64,000 nt of DNA from Bacillus sp. M6-12 (GCF_002860285.1 NZ_PGVF01000006.1:372001-436000); one strand, 5' to 3'; counted from the stretch's first letter, positions 17,281 to 25,684 are shown. Translations and numbers: made by a program. Notes: a model not told the origin generated them from the sequence alone.

Positions 17281-17612
17281 ATGATGCAAGTAAAACGTAA
17301 AAAAACAAAAGGAGAAGACAATGTTCTATTGACAGTAGAATCACTAAATTTCGAATTCGTTAAGGATCTTGATGAGAATGACCCTGCTGGTATCAACTCA
17401 TCATGTATGGGGGTGGACACACGCAAAGTGATACATTCGTGTATCTGCCTAAAGAAAAAATTGCCGTAATAATAGATCTGGTGCTCTCGAAGCATCACCT
17501 TATGCTAGTTGAAAGAAATCACTAGAACTTGTTACATATTTTGGAGAGAGTCGAACTATTGGACATAAGAAACTATTGTACCGGGGCCTGGCGAAGTCTG
17601 TTTATGGTAAAC
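17281..17612 (+). pseudogene. MBL-fold hydrolase, decayed
   Basis: Pieces of a metallo-beta-lactamase-fold protein appear in different frames: NVLLTVESLNFEFVKDL, then after a frameshift near 17405 GGGHTQSDTFVYLPKEKIAV and IIDLVLSKHHLML, then near 17578 IVPGPGEVC, the usual PGHG motif with His changed to Pro. The N-terminal HxHxDH site is absent. Stops and shifts rule out function. Confidence 0.65.
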
Positions 17613-17636
17613 ACAGTCTAAAAAACAGCAATAACT

Positions 17637-17686
17637 AACTGCGTCCTAATTGCTTAGATATATAACCGGCAATAAGGATGCAGTAC
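17637..17686. other. Inverted repeat after the MBL pseudogene
   Basis: ACTGC-GTCCT-AATTGC and GCAAT-AAGGAT-GCAGT pair across about 18 nt. It has no T-run, so termination is unlikely; it may be a worn terminator. Confidence 0.4.
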
Positions 17687-17743
17687 TTGTCTATTAAATC
17701 GAGTTTATATAAACAGATAAGGGGCGAATATTTTTTTGAAAAT

Positions 17744-17807
17744 AGTTGCATACATAACTATTTTGATTTAAATAAAATGTCTTCATAAAGTTGTTATAGC
17801 AACTATA
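17744..17807 (+). promoter_or_regulatory. Two operator-like palindromes before the DoxX gene
   Basis: AATAGTT-N8-AACTATT (about 17742-17763) is a perfect 7-bp palindrome, and AGTTGTTATAGCAACT (about 17788-17803) is a second with a shared GTTGYTATA theme. In B. subtilis, DoxX-type genes (catD, mhqP) answer to MarR-type sensors of quinones; these palindromes could be such operators, but this is inference. Confidence 0.4.
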
Positions 17808-17832
17808 CACATTATTTAGGAGGTATTATAAA

Positions 17833-18243
17833 ATGGCATAATTTTGTATTTTAATTATTCGAGTTATCATTGGTCTATACTTTGCTGCACACGGAGCTCA
17901 GAAAGCATTTGGATGGTTTGGAGGGGGTGGACCTGCAGGAACAGGTGCATTCTTCGAGCAAATCGGGATAAAACCCGGTAAACCTATGGCCCTATTTGCC
18001 GGATTAGGTGAATTCATTGGAGGAATACTGTTCTTGCTGGGATTCCTTACGCCATTGGCTGCCCTATTAATCATTGTTCCGATGATTGTAGCTATTAAAA
18101 CAGTACACGGCAAAAATGGCCTGTTTGCTGATAAAGGCGGCATTGAATATAACGTAGTATTAATCGCAGTCGCATTAGGAATCGCATTGACTGGTTCTGG
18201 TTCTTTATCGCTAGATTCACTGTATAATATCAAGTTTTGGTAA
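17833..18243 (+). pseudogene. DoxX-family membrane protein with a stop at codon 3
   Basis: A good ribosome site (AGGAGG) precedes ATG GCA TAA: the third codon is a stop. After it the frame is open for 133 codons and codes for a complete DoxX protein: LIIRVIIGLYFAAHGAQKAF (TM1), PMALFAGLGEFIGGILFLLG (TM2), LTPLAALLIIVPMIVAI (TM3), NVVLIAVALGIALTGSGSLS (TM4). DoxX proteins such as MhqP and CatD take part in quinone or thiol stress responses. Everything except codon 3 looks intact, so the mutation is recent, is a sequence error, or the protein starts at a non-standard codon. Confidence 0.7.
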
Positions 18244-18276
18244 AGGGAGACTCCCTGTTTTCACTGGAATCCGTTA

Positions 18277-18502
18277 GAATGAGCATTAATCCCGTGAAAA
18301 GATGCATTAATTCAGTGAGAATATGGATTAATCCCGTGAAAAAAGACAGGAATCCCGCAAAAGTCAACATCCCAACAGTGAAGATTCCATGTCTTAACTG
18401 AAATCCCGCGAGAATGAGCATTAATCCCGTGAAAAGATGCGTTAATTCCGTGAGAATATGGAATAATCCCGCGAAAAAAGACAGGAATCCCGCAAAAGTC
18501 AA
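18277..18502 (+). repeat. Family C repeat array 2: two 91-bp direct repeats of ~22-nt units
   Basis: Copy 1 (18277-18367) and copy 2 (18412-18502) differ at about five positions. Each holds four units of a shorter motif: ATTAATCCCGTGAAAAGATG, TTAATTCMGTGAGAATATGG, ATAATCCCGYGAAAAAAGAC, AGGAATCCCGCAAAAGTCAA. A further unit precedes copy 1 at 18262. The array follows the DoxX gene; a hairpin of the form ACAGGA...TCCTGT (18525-18554) then a T-rich tract would end transcription. A 90-codon minus-strand frame across it is a repeat by-product. Confidence 0.8.
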
Positions 18503-18714
18503 TTTTCTAACAGCAACCCTTCAAACAGGATAGGGGAAGAATTTCTTTTCCTGTCTTGTTTTGTGGCTAATCGGTAAAATAAAATTAGAATAATCGTAGA
18601 TTCGTTTTAGTAAAAAGATATGTTAAGTAAAAATCCGTCTTACACAAACTAACGCTAGTGTATTAGAAAATTAGAGTATACGATGGCGCCCGATTGTGGA
18701 ATAAGGAAATGATT

Positions 18715-18957
18715 ATGATCACTATTCTAGTAGCTATTACAGAACAAACGGAAATTGATAGTGAGTCAATAGCAATAATGTTAGGTGGTAGTCCCGTTAA
18801 TGGAATTTTTGATGCATCAGTAAGTTTCCCGAAGGATGTAAAAGGTGATGATACGATGATTCAACAAATAGTTGAAGATTCTATTAAGAATGTTTATAAA
18901 AAAGAAAACGTAGCAATTAGCGAAGAAAATATAACGATAATAATTGAGAAATACTAA
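18715..18957 (+). CDS. Hypothetical 80-residue protein
   Basis: No family recognised. The protein reads ITILVAITEQTEIDSESIAI then MLGGSPVNGIFDASVSFPKD and is acidic with alternating beta-like and helical segments, no membrane helix and no cysteine. The ATG at 18715 has AAGGA 8 nt upstream; ATGs at 18709 are too close. It is followed by a family A-type stretch, like other single genes here. Confidence 0.5.
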   Translation: MITILVAITEQTEIDSESIAIMLGGSPVNGIFDASVSFPKDVKGDDTMIQQIVEDSIKNVYKKENVAISEENITIIIEKY

Positions 18958-19089
18958 CGGAGTAGTTCTTAAAGGATACAATCAACCCTATAAGTACAGT
19001 TGATTTATAAAATTTTGAAAAAATGAACATAAGAATTAATTGAGTTATTCCATTAAAGAGCGCGATTATTGAGAAAGCGACTCTCTTCT

Positions 19090-19190
19090 TCTTTAACTAA
19101 CAAGGCTTTAGTTGAAGATCATCTTACTGCTTATGCTACTCTTTCTTATTGAACTAATAGGGAAGGCTCTGTTTTCATTCATTGTTGATT
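19090..19190 (+). repeat. Family A element, copy 3
   Basis: Two cores are recognisable: TTTAACTAA-CAAGGC-TTTAGTTGAA (about 19097-19121) and CTTATTGAACTAATAGGGAAGG (about 19145-19168), the second worn at its right arm. No gene lies in 18958-19238. Confidence 0.6.
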
Positions 19191-19238
19191 TTGACCAAAG
19201 AAAAGACCGCACATGATATGAGCGGTAAATTGAACTAT

Positions 19239-19687
19239 CATCCAATAAATTGTATTAGTAGCTGGTTGAATTTGTCACGTTCTTCATAGAAAGGAGCATG
19301 GCCGCTGTATTGAAAATGGGACGAGCTGTGAATTTCTTATTAATTTGTTTGTTTCTTGTGCATTTTTAAAAGGAACAACTTTATCATGGATGCCGTGAAT
19401 AATTAGCGTAGGAACTAATATTTTGCCAAGATCATTATACACATTTTCATCTCTCAATGACATCATGACTGCAGCAGTCGACCAACCCGCAGCTTGTAAG
19501 CATATCTGAAAGAACCAGTCAGAAAATGGCACAGTAATATATTGGAAGAAGAAAGTGTCCGTTAGTTTCCGCAACATATTAGGACGATCCGCCAACCGTG
19601 AATAAATAGAATGGTTTTACTTCTCGCCGGGTTTACATCCTCTACGTATATTCTTACACCATGTTCCACTGTAACAAAGTATCCCAA
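19239..19687 (-). pseudogene. Alpha/beta hydrolase with internal deletion and frameshift
   Basis: GGAGGG precedes a TTG start (19687) reading LGYFVTVEHGVRIYVEDVNP then ARSKTILFIHGW, the N terminus of an alpha/beta hydrolase up to its oxyanion HGW. The sequence then jumps to SRLADRPNMLRKLTDTFFFQ in another frame, so about half of the protein, including the nucleophile elbow, is gone. The end has VPTLIIHGIHDKVVPF (catalytic Asp) and, after one more shift, QYSGHAPFYEERDKFNQLL (catalytic His). It cannot give an active enzyme. Confidence 0.75.
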
Positions 19688-19799
19688 GTGGTTCCCTCCG
19701 TTTAATTATAGTGTTTCAACAATAAGATACTCAACTAGGGGAACATAGGTGAAAATCTAGCCGAAACGATAACAATGTTATCTTTTTCCCTTCCGATTT

Positions 19800-20405
19800 T
19801 CACAAGTTTGATGGTTTATAAATCTCAAAAGGACGCATCATTTCATGATCTTCATGTTCTAGCATATGACAATGCCACACATAACGCCCGGCGAAGGGTC
19901 CAAAACGGGCAATAATGGATGTGACGTAACCAAAGGGGGTCCGAACTGTATCTTTAAATCCTGTTTCATAAGGTTTAGGAGGAGTAGGAGGCCCCGTAAA
20001 AATAAGGTTTCCGGTTTTTTGATATTGAGAAACATCAAATGGCTGACGTTCAAGAATTTGAAAGTCCACCAAATGAATATGGATAGGATGAGGGACATCA
20101 TCAATTAGATTAATGATCCGCCAGATTTCAACGGTATCCACTTCAATTCTTTCAGATATTCGATCTATCCACATCTTTCCATCCAATAAATTTGAATTTC
20201 GACCATATTGACCCTTGATCCTAACGAGCGTTAAATCTCTCGTTCTTTTTGCCATACTTCTTTGGAGGTGGTTGATGGGTCCTAAGTAAAATGGAAGGGA
20301 ACTAGTATCAGTACTTTTTAATGGAACAGTTACTCTAAATTGCATGATCTCTGTTGTTTCGGGACTGGTAGTATTGGTGACATTTTTGAGTATAATATTT
20401 GACCG
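19800..20405 (-). pseudogene. CotA-like multicopper oxidase, C-terminal remnant
   Basis: The 181-codon frame ending at 19800 carries the last cupredoxin domain of a CotA/bilirubin-oxidase-type laccase: HPIHIHLVDFQILERQPFD (HxxHxH copper ligands) and RYVWHCHMLEHEDHEMMRPF (HCHxxxHE...M type-1 site). Upstream in frame one can read NVTNTTSPETTEIMQFRVT, matching the interior of CotA, and before it a blurred KFFGQ/IILKN with a frameshift; the first two-thirds of the protein (other copper ligands) are absent. CotA itself is a spore-coat pigment enzyme. The remaining part could not assemble the trinuclear centre. Confidence 0.8.
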
Positions 20406-20464
20406 AAGAATTTGTTCTTTATGTCTTAATGTCTTTATGTATCCTGGAGTAACACTATTAAGCT

Positions 20465-20577
20465 ATTTTAAAACTGGATATGCGTATGGTGTCACTATGT
20501 TTCTTTTAATTATTGCTCTTTTGGTGGCATTGGGAGGATTTTTCACATGGGGTACACGACAAGAAGTTCGGAGTTAG
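20465..20577 (+). pseudogene. C-terminal remnant of a membrane protein
   Basis: The frame reads FKTGYAYGVTMFLLIIALLV then ALGGFFTWGTRQEVRS and stops. It looks like the last transmembrane helix and cytoplasmic tail of a transporter, joined on the opposite strand to the oxidase remnant; the ORF start at 20344 lies within the oxidase remnant and is spurious. Family not identified. Confidence 0.35.
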
Positions 20578-20862
20578 TAGATACTATGCTTAAATCAAAG
20601 CGTTTTTAATTCATTTAGTAGATGAATTTAATATATGATAACGGAAAAAAAGGTGAAATTAAGTCAGATATTGCGGTTTTATAGGAAATCTTCCACAAGT
20701 AAAATGAAGTTAATCAAATGTGTTTTTAAGAACAACAAACATGGGTCCAATAGTCTTATGGTGCCTTTTTTATATCGACTATTTGTGTGTAATAAATTAC
20801 TAATTATTTAAATAGTGTTAATAGTTAAATTATTTGTAAAATAAGTATTATTGCTGTACAAT

Positions 20863-20875
20863 TTGGGTATAATGT
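20863..20875 (+). promoter_or_regulatory. -10 element before the PAS-MCP gene
   Basis: GGGTATAATG at about 20863-20872 is a near-perfect extended -10 box, 40 bp before the start codon; no clear -35 hexamer stands 17 bp upstream. The gap 20580-20860 otherwise shows nothing recognisable. Confidence 0.4.
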
Positions 20876-20912
20876 CCTATTTTTTAAAGAATATATTAGA
20901 AAGAGGTTATTC

Positions 20913-21845
20913 ATGCCTATTGCATCTAATTTTACAAAGATACCTATAACTACACAGGTTTTGGACAAAGAATCTGTACTGGCTGCTATAGAAGATTCAG
21001 TTGCAATGATTGAATTCGATCCAAATGGAAAAGTACTTTGGGCTAATGAAAATTTTGCGAAGACAATGGGCTATAGTGTTTCGGAATTGCCGGGGATAAT
21101 GCATAAACAATTTTGTACTAAGGAGTATTCGAATAGCAAGGAATATTTAGAACTCTGGAAAAACCTTAGAAGTGGTGTCAGTTTTCAGGAAAAGATACAG
21201 CGTGTTACAAAATCGGGACGAATTATTTGGTTGGAAGCAACTTATACACCAGTGTTAGAAGAAACAGGCAGGATACTGGCTGTTGTAAAAATAGCAACCG
21301 ATATTACTTTACGGGAAAATAATACAATTAATGTTGCAGCTGAATTACAAAGAATGGCCGGGGAATTACTTGATCGTGCTAACCAAGGAACTAAAAAGAA
21401 TAAAGAAGTCTCTAGCTCTTCAGAAAAACTAGTAGCAGACTCTAAAGAAAATATAGAAATACTGGGTTCTTTAGAAAAAAAAGCTCTTTCAATAGATGAT
21501 ATTGCAAAGACAATACGGGAAATTGCAACGCAAACCAACCTTTTGGCTCTAAATGCTGCTATCGAAGCGGCTCGTGCGGGAGAACATGGCAAGGGATTTA
21601 ATGTTGTTGCAAGTGAGGTAAGGAAGCTGGCCACCCGTGCTCAAGAATCCATTCAGGAAGTCAACTCTCGAATTGAGGGAATTAAAGCTGAAATAAAAAA
21701 AATTGGTGAGGTTATTCAAAGGTCGCAAACTGGAGTATTGAACAGTAAAACACTTATAGAGGAAGTACAAAAAGAATTTTCAGAAATAGGCCTTGCCGCT
21801 GACCAACTGGATTCACATGCAAAAACCTTTCGAGAGATACTCTAA
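20913..21845 (+). CDS. Soluble PAS-domain chemoreceptor-like protein
   Basis: 310 residues with no transmembrane segment. Residues about 20-135 are a PAS domain ([32 protein letters not shown]), of the type that binds haem or flavin in aerotaxis-like sensors. Residues about 145-310 are a short MCP signalling domain; the hairpin tip [20 protein letters not shown] followed by [20 protein letters not shown] is complete, so it should contact CheA/CheW. The coiled coil is much shorter than in membrane receptors. AGAGGT lies 9 nt before ATG. It is a lone gene in the accessory region, so it likely plugs into chemotaxis arrays coded elsewhere. Confidence 0.85.
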   Translation: MPIASNFTKIPITTQVLDKESVLAAIEDSVAMIEFDPNGKVLWANENFAKTMGYSVSELPGIMHKQFCTKEYSNSKEYLELWKNLRSGVSFQEKIQRVTKSGRIIWLEATYTPVLEETGRILAVVKIATDITLRENNTINVAAELQRMAGELLDRANQGTKKNKEVSSSSEKLVADSKENIEILGSLEKKALSIDDIAKTIREIATQTNLLALNAAIEAARAGEHGKGFNVVASEVRKLATRAQESIQEVNSRIEGIKAEIKKIGEVIQRSQTGVLNSKTLIEEVQKEFSEIGLAADQLDSHAKTFREIL

Positions 21846-21884
21846 TTAAACTTCCCACCCTCTAAGGCCGGGTATGGATAAAGG

Positions 21885-21998
21885 GACAATAGTTCAAAGA
21901 CCTTCTTTGCCTTAAGACTGAATAGACTGCATATTCCTTTTTCATTCTCTGTGTGCAGCGCTTATTTTGCTCAGCATGGGTGGCTAACCGGTGAGTTA
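21885..21998 (+). ncRNA. Family D element, copy 1 (possible structured RNA)
   Basis: Shares with 25765-25878 the blocks ATAGTTCAAAGACCTTCTT, AGACTGCAT/TAGTCTGC, TTTTCATTCTCTGTG and GCATGGGTGGCTAACCGGTG in the same order and spacing. Between TTCTCTGTG and GGGTGGCTAAC each copy has a different hairpin, suggesting RNA structure kept while sequence drifts. The last bases merge into a family A-type core. Confidence 0.4.
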
Positions 21999-22129
21999 GT
22001 TAAATATTTACAGCTAATAAAGTAGGTTTTTTTAACATGGCAAATAAAAAGCTTAATTAATTCAGAGAAATCTCTGATTACACGGCTATTTAAATTAAGA
22101 AAATAAGTACAATAAAGAAATTACTCCAG

Positions 22130-22151
22130 TGCTGCAATTGCAGCATTTTTT
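22130..22151 (+). terminator. Rho-independent terminator
   Basis: The palindrome TGCTGCAATTGCAGCA (22130-22145) is followed by TTTTTT. It lies 285 bp after the PAS-MCP gene and so would end a transcript that includes family D copy 1. Confidence 0.75.
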
Positions 22152-22242
22152 AATAGATTAAAGGGGAAGGTGAGTTAAGAAGGGGAAAATTATTGTTTAT
22201 AGAACAAATATTTAGGAAGCATTTCTGGGGAGGAATATTGCT

Positions 22243-22641
22243 ATGTTTTTTGAAATGACTTATCAGGTTCGAGTTACTGATATAGTTGAAGGTCACAAAT
22301 GGTATAAAACACTTTTAAAAAAGACACCTGATTTTATGCCGCACGTGGGGTTTATGGAATGGGAGCTTATACCTGGATGTTGGTTACAAGTAGCTCAAGG
22401 AGTACCGTCTGTAGGAAGTGGTCCTCTTCGTCTTGGGGTCAAAGATTTAGAAACAGAAAAGTATAGGTTAATTCGAAAATTAAATGTTGAAGACTTTGAG
22501 ATTTTTTCTCGACAAGAAGTTCCAGCGAAGTGGGGTACCTTTTCTGACCCTTGGGGAAATCGTATTGGTTTATTTGAATACATAGACAAGACCGAAGAAA
22601 ATCAAAGGATTGAAACCATACTAGGTAGAATTGAAAATTAG
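22243..22641 (+). CDS. VOC-superfamily (glyoxalase-fold) protein
   Basis: 132 residues. The pattern VRVTDIVEGHKWYKTLLKKTPDF then WELIPGCWLQVAQG and WGTFSDPWGNRIGLFEYIDK is the beta-alpha-beta-beta-beta module of VOC proteins with the terminal D(P/L)WGNRIGLFE motif and a Glu metal ligand. Only one module is present, so a dimer is expected. Substrate unknown. GGGGAGG lies 10 nt before the ATG. Remains of a family A repeat (CCCCTTTCTTAGTTGCTAAAAG) follow at 22690-22735. Confidence 0.72.
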   Translation: MFFEMTYQVRVTDIVEGHKWYKTLLKKTPDFMPHVGFMEWELIPGCWLQVAQGVPSVGSGPLRLGVKDLETEKYRLIRKLNVEDFEIFSRQEVPAKWGTFSDPWGNRIGLFEYIDKTEENQRIETILGRIEN

Positions 22642-22689
22642 CTTTTGATACTGAATTCTTGAACTAATGAAGGATCAGCGTTCATTAGG

Positions 22690-22737
22690 TGGCCCCTTTC
22701 TTAGTTGCTAAAAGGGCAGCATTAGTTTAAGAAGAAA
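22690..22737 (+). repeat. Family A element, copy 4 (worn)
   Basis: CTTAGTTGCTAAAAGGGCAG then CATTAGTTTAAGAAG keeps the second palindromic core and the tail position of the family; the terminator part is poor. Confidence 0.5.
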
Positions 22738-22933
22738 ATGATTAGGATTTACAGAAGAAAGAAAATTAAGGTAAGCGTGGGATATAATGATCAACTGTTC
22801 ATTTACATTATCGTAGAATAAATAAAGGAAGGTTAGTTTAACAAGAGAATTTAATAATCACCAAGAACTAATTGGAAATAATTTGTTACAGTTTTTTTTA
22901 AGTTAACGATGGATGGGATAGGAGAACAGAACA

Positions 22934-23378
22934 ATGGGGATTATTTCTATTGAGTATAATTCAACTAGGTACAGGTATTTCTATGTTTTTTTCAGTGAAT
23001 AAAAAACGTATTTTCGGAATTGACACTTTGCCAAAACAGCTTTCAACATATCGTTATATGTTAACTGCACTTTGGATTTCTGTAGGTTTGGTTTATTTTT
23101 TCGGTTTTAATAATCCTGTATTTACTATGGGAACTGCACTATTAGCTATAATAAATACCATGTTAGAAATCCTGGGTTACTGGTTAAGTAAACTTCCTAG
23201 ATGGTATCAAGTATGTGGCACAATAATAATGGCGTTAGTGGTTTTTTGTGTGGTAGTGCTTTCTTGTAGAATTAAGTTTAAATGTCGGAGTCAACAGTAT
23301 ATGTTGGCTTTTTTATGTCGCATTCGGACCATACTGTTCATTACTATTGTTTTCTTGTTAACTATAGGGGGAGGTTAG
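22934..23378 (+). pseudogene. Small multi-span membrane protein, frame-damaged and extended by a repeat
   Basis: AGGAG precedes ATG 22934 (MGIIS), but a one-base shift is needed to join it to the long frame that starts at TTG 22950 (SIIQLGTGISMFFSVNKKRI). The long frame has three to four transmembrane segments (TALWISVGLVYFFGF; TALLAIINTMLEILGYWL; TIIMALVVFCVVVLSC). Its last about 35 codons (after RIKFK) are the translation of a family A repeat (23285-23380), not native protein. I do not recognise the family. It could still make a product from the TTG. Confidence 0.5.
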
Positions 23379-23392
23379 CTGAAGAAGGATTT
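23285..23392 (+). repeat. Family A element, copy 5 (long subtype)
   Basis: Hairpin CAACAGTATATGTTGG then CTTTTTTATG, then a stretch CATACTGTTCATTACTATTG shared only with copy 11 (29640-29745), then the core TTGTTAACTATAGGGGGAGG-TTAGCTGAAG. Confidence 0.65.
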
Positions 23393-23499
23393 TTAATCTT
23401 AAGCACAGATAAGGGGCGTAAAATACAATAATTATTCACTTATTGTATACTGTTCTTAGTTGAAAACTTATAGATTTTGGTAAGGAGTGATGGATTTTC

Positions 23500-24279
23500 A
23501 TGGAAAATAATACGGATGAAAAATTGTATCGTCAAATCGTTGAATCGTCCACGGAGGCAATTGTTATTCAACAAGATGGGAAATTTAAGTATATAAACCC
23601 TGCAGGAGTAGACTTTTTACGGGCCGCTTCCCGTGAGGAAGTTATAGGTAAATCTGTATTGGATATCGTACCCGAGGAGTATAGAGAGCTGACAGTAAGG
23701 CACGCAAAATCGATTCTTGATGAAAATAAACCAACTGGAAGTATTGAAAAACAATTAAGACGGTTTGATGGTTCAATAGTTGATATAGAAACAAATTGTA
23801 CTCCTGTTTTGTATGAGGATAAAAAAGCGATTCAATCTGTCGTCAGAGATATAACAAAGCGTAAAGAAATCGAAAGAACACTCGAAAAAGTGTCCAAAGA
23901 AATTAACACACTATCAGCTCCAGTCGTCCCTATATCGGAAGGGGTCGCTGTGTTACCCCTAGTAGGTTCTATCAATTCTGAAAGAGCGAATTATATTTTA
24001 GAACATGTGCCTTTAAAGGTACAGGAACAGAATGTCCATACTTTGATTAGCGATTTTTCAGGCATCTATGAACTTGACGCAATGGTAATCCAATGTTTAT
24101 TTGAAACTAGTGCCGTTCTTGGTTTGCTTGGTGTTCGTTCTATTGTAACGGGACTAAGACCCGAAATTGCCCAAAGTGTTGTTCAGCTCGGAGCCGATTT
24201 ATCCCTAATACAGATATTTGGAACTTTACAGCAGGCAGTACGTGAATTGGTGTTAAAGGATAGCTTCGTAAGTATTTGA
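23500..24279 (+). CDS. PAS-STAS protein, RsbR-like stressosome component
   Basis: 259 residues. Residues about 8-125 form a PAS domain (AIVIQQDGKFKYINPAGVDF; SVVRDITKRKEIERTL); about 140-255 form a STAS domain that matches the RsbR group: SAPVVPISEGVAVLPLVGSI, LISDFSGIYELDAMVIQCLF, GVRSIVTGLRPEIAQSVVQL. RsbR proteins form the stressosome with RsbS and RsbT, which switch on SigB; N-terminal modules sense the signal. The first phospho-site position, usually DITG, is DFSG here, so Ser replaces Thr. There is no rsbS/rsbT nearby. AAGGAGTGAT precedes the ATG. SigB-type promoters occur elsewhere in this window, so a SigB pathway is surely present. Confidence 0.85.
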   Translation: MENNTDEKLYRQIVESSTEAIVIQQDGKFKYINPAGVDFLRAASREEVIGKSVLDIVPEEYRELTVRHAKSILDENKPTGSIEKQLRRFDGSIVDIETNCTPVLYEDKKAIQSVVRDITKRKEIERTLEKVSKEINTLSAPVVPISEGVAVLPLVGSINSERANYILEHVPLKVQEQNVHTLISDFSGIYELDAMVIQCLFETSAVLGLLGVRSIVTGLRPEIAQSVVQLGADLSLIQIFGTLQQAVRELVLKDSFVSI

Positions 24280-24329
24280 ATAGGATATCAACTATATTCC
24301 GTTATATATTGTTATCCTTCTTCACTGCA

Positions 24330-24408
24330 GGTTCGTTCTCTGGAGTAAGAGCCGTCATGAGACGGCTTTTTCTTATTGTGCTAATGGAGCAGATTAGTTC
24401 AATAGGAA
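24330..24408 (+). repeat. Family A element, copy 6 (after the PAS-STAS gene)
   Basis: The hairpin AGCCGTC-ATGA-GACGGCT then TTTTCTTATT terminates the PAS-STAS gene; the core TTGTGCTAATGGAGCAG-ATTAGTTCAATAGG follows. Confidence 0.7.
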
Positions 24409-24459
24409 AATGGATATATATGTTAAACCGTTAATGGAAGTGTCAGGCGAAATGGAGAT

Positions 24460-24924
24460 GTGACATTTCATATTACACGGAGATAATATACTTTCAGTTG
24501 AAGTAACGATAGATGCAAGGGATTATAGGTTCGGTGTCCAATGGAAAGTACCAGAAAATCCTTATGACGAAACTTGGGTATTAAAATCCTATGATAATAA
24601 GTTAAACGTAACGCAGATTGGGGTGTAATGTTTAACTCTGAAGAACGACAGGAACTAATAAAGGCATCAGATGATGCTGAAGAAATCATGATAAATCAAA
24701 ACATCTTTGAAAGTTATCATCTTTATGGACCCTTAATGGGCTATGGTTCATTGTCTATTGATGAGGCGATGAATTCAGAGAATATAATTATTAAGGCATA
24801 TTCAATGTTGGATAGAAGGTTAGTAAAAGAAGATTAGAAAAAAAGATTTTACCGAAAAAACACATCCATTGATTGTGGACTTTTACAAAATAAGATGTGA
24901 TGTTGAAGGAATAACACTTAATGA
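24460..24924 (+). pseudogene. Remnants of one or two small hypothetical genes
   Basis: A frame at about 24460-24627 reads HFILHGDNILSVEVTIDARD then YRFGVQWKVPENPYDETWVL with no start. Its TAA overlaps ATG 24628 of a 69-codon frame (FNSEERQELIKASDDAEEIM...MLDRRLVKED) that has GGGGTG upstream. After that stop, another frame continues in the same sense as KKDFTEKTHPLIVDFYKIRC then DVEGITLNE (ends 24924), so the second gene probably lost its tail by a frameshift near 24838. Such small acidic proteins occur in the B. cereus group; function unknown. The 69-residue product could still be made. Confidence 0.45.
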
Positions 24925-24929
24925 ATAAG

Positions 24930-25015
24930 TTTTTTATTGAAGTAACGGGTGCTTTACTTCAATAAGGAGTAAGGCTTTTTCTTCTTCAACTAAAGGGTGC
25001 GTTAGTTCAACAACA
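24930..25015 (+). repeat. Family A element, copy 7 (clearest double palindrome)
   Basis: Core 1: TTGAAGTAA (24937-24945), spacer CGGGTGCT, TTACTTCAA (24954-24962), perfect 9-bp arms. Core 2: TTCAACTAA (24985-24993), 8-nt spacer AGGGTGCG, TTAGTTCAA (25002-25010), one mismatch. GGCTTTTTCTT lies between. The arms of core 1 differ from core 2 by paired changes. Confidence 0.75.
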
Positions 25016-25058
25016 TATGGTTACATAGATAGGAATAGTTAAAAATTGTGAAAATAAA

Positions 25059-25081
25059 AAACCTCTAATAATCAGAGGTTT
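25059..25081 (-). terminator. Terminator overlapping the next minus-strand gene's stop
   Basis: AAACCTCT (25059-25066) / AGAGGTTT (25074-25081); T-run TTTTTATTTT on the minus strand. Confidence 0.65.
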
Positions 25082-25305
25082 ATTTGTAATTTAATTTCTA
25101 TTGCATTGTCAATGGCTGTGATTGTAGATTCTATAGTTTCAAATGTGTCAACAACAAGTGTCTGGGCATTTATTACTTCAAATAAATTTTTGTAACAAAC
25201 CAACAATAACGGCTGTTGGTTGTTGTCATTAAAAGTTAATGAAATTTCACAGTTGGAATACTGTTTTAAGGTATTTAACATTGTTCTCATATGGTCTAAG
25301 GACAT
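25072..25305 (-). CDS. Hypothetical protein of about 77 residues
   Basis: Reads SLDHMRTMLNTLKQYSNCEI then SLTFNDNNQQPLLLVCYKNL and ends in an amphipathic helix (ETIESTITAIDNAIEIKLQI). I do not know the family. The stop lies in a terminator hairpin, which supports a real gene. The start is unclear: an in-frame TTG (25329) has no ribosome site; ATG at 25305 has GGGAAG at about 13 nt; a later ATG at 25290 is also possible. Confidence 0.5.
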   Translation of the reverse strand: MSLDHMRTMLNTLKQYSNCEISLTFNDNNQQPLLLVCYKNLFEVINAQTLVVDTFETIESTITAIDNAIEIKLQINL

Positions 25306-25684
25306 AACGTCGTAGCTTCCCTTCCTCAATGGGGGAGGTGACTAAGCAAAGTCTTTAGTTCCCAACATTATTTATATTGTGCATAACGAGTATAACATAC
25401 ATCCTGATTGTATTATATAGAAGGTTTTGTCGGAATATGGGACATTGGTTAACATTTATGTGGAAATATTCAAAGGAAGTGAAAAGTATTATTTCACTCC
25501 CATGAAAATAAAAACTGAAAAAAGGCATATAAAAATAGACCCAGAAAAACCAATTTTTAAAAAGAGGCTGGGCCTCGTGATAGTTAGATAAAAAATTGGC
25601 GGTACATGTCTTGAATTCAGGCCCTTCTCGTTGAAATAAAATGAGTCCAGCTGGAGCAACAACCAGTATAAGGATTAATCTCCC

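Noticed and set aside
18230-18502. 90-codon minus-strand frame across the family C array
   Set aside because: Its two-fold repeated hydrophobic sequence is only the translation of the 91-bp direct repeats; no ribosome site.
18262-18502. CRISPR-like array
   Set aside because: Units are about 22 nt and follow each other with almost no spacers; no cas genes; the spacing is not CRISPR-like.
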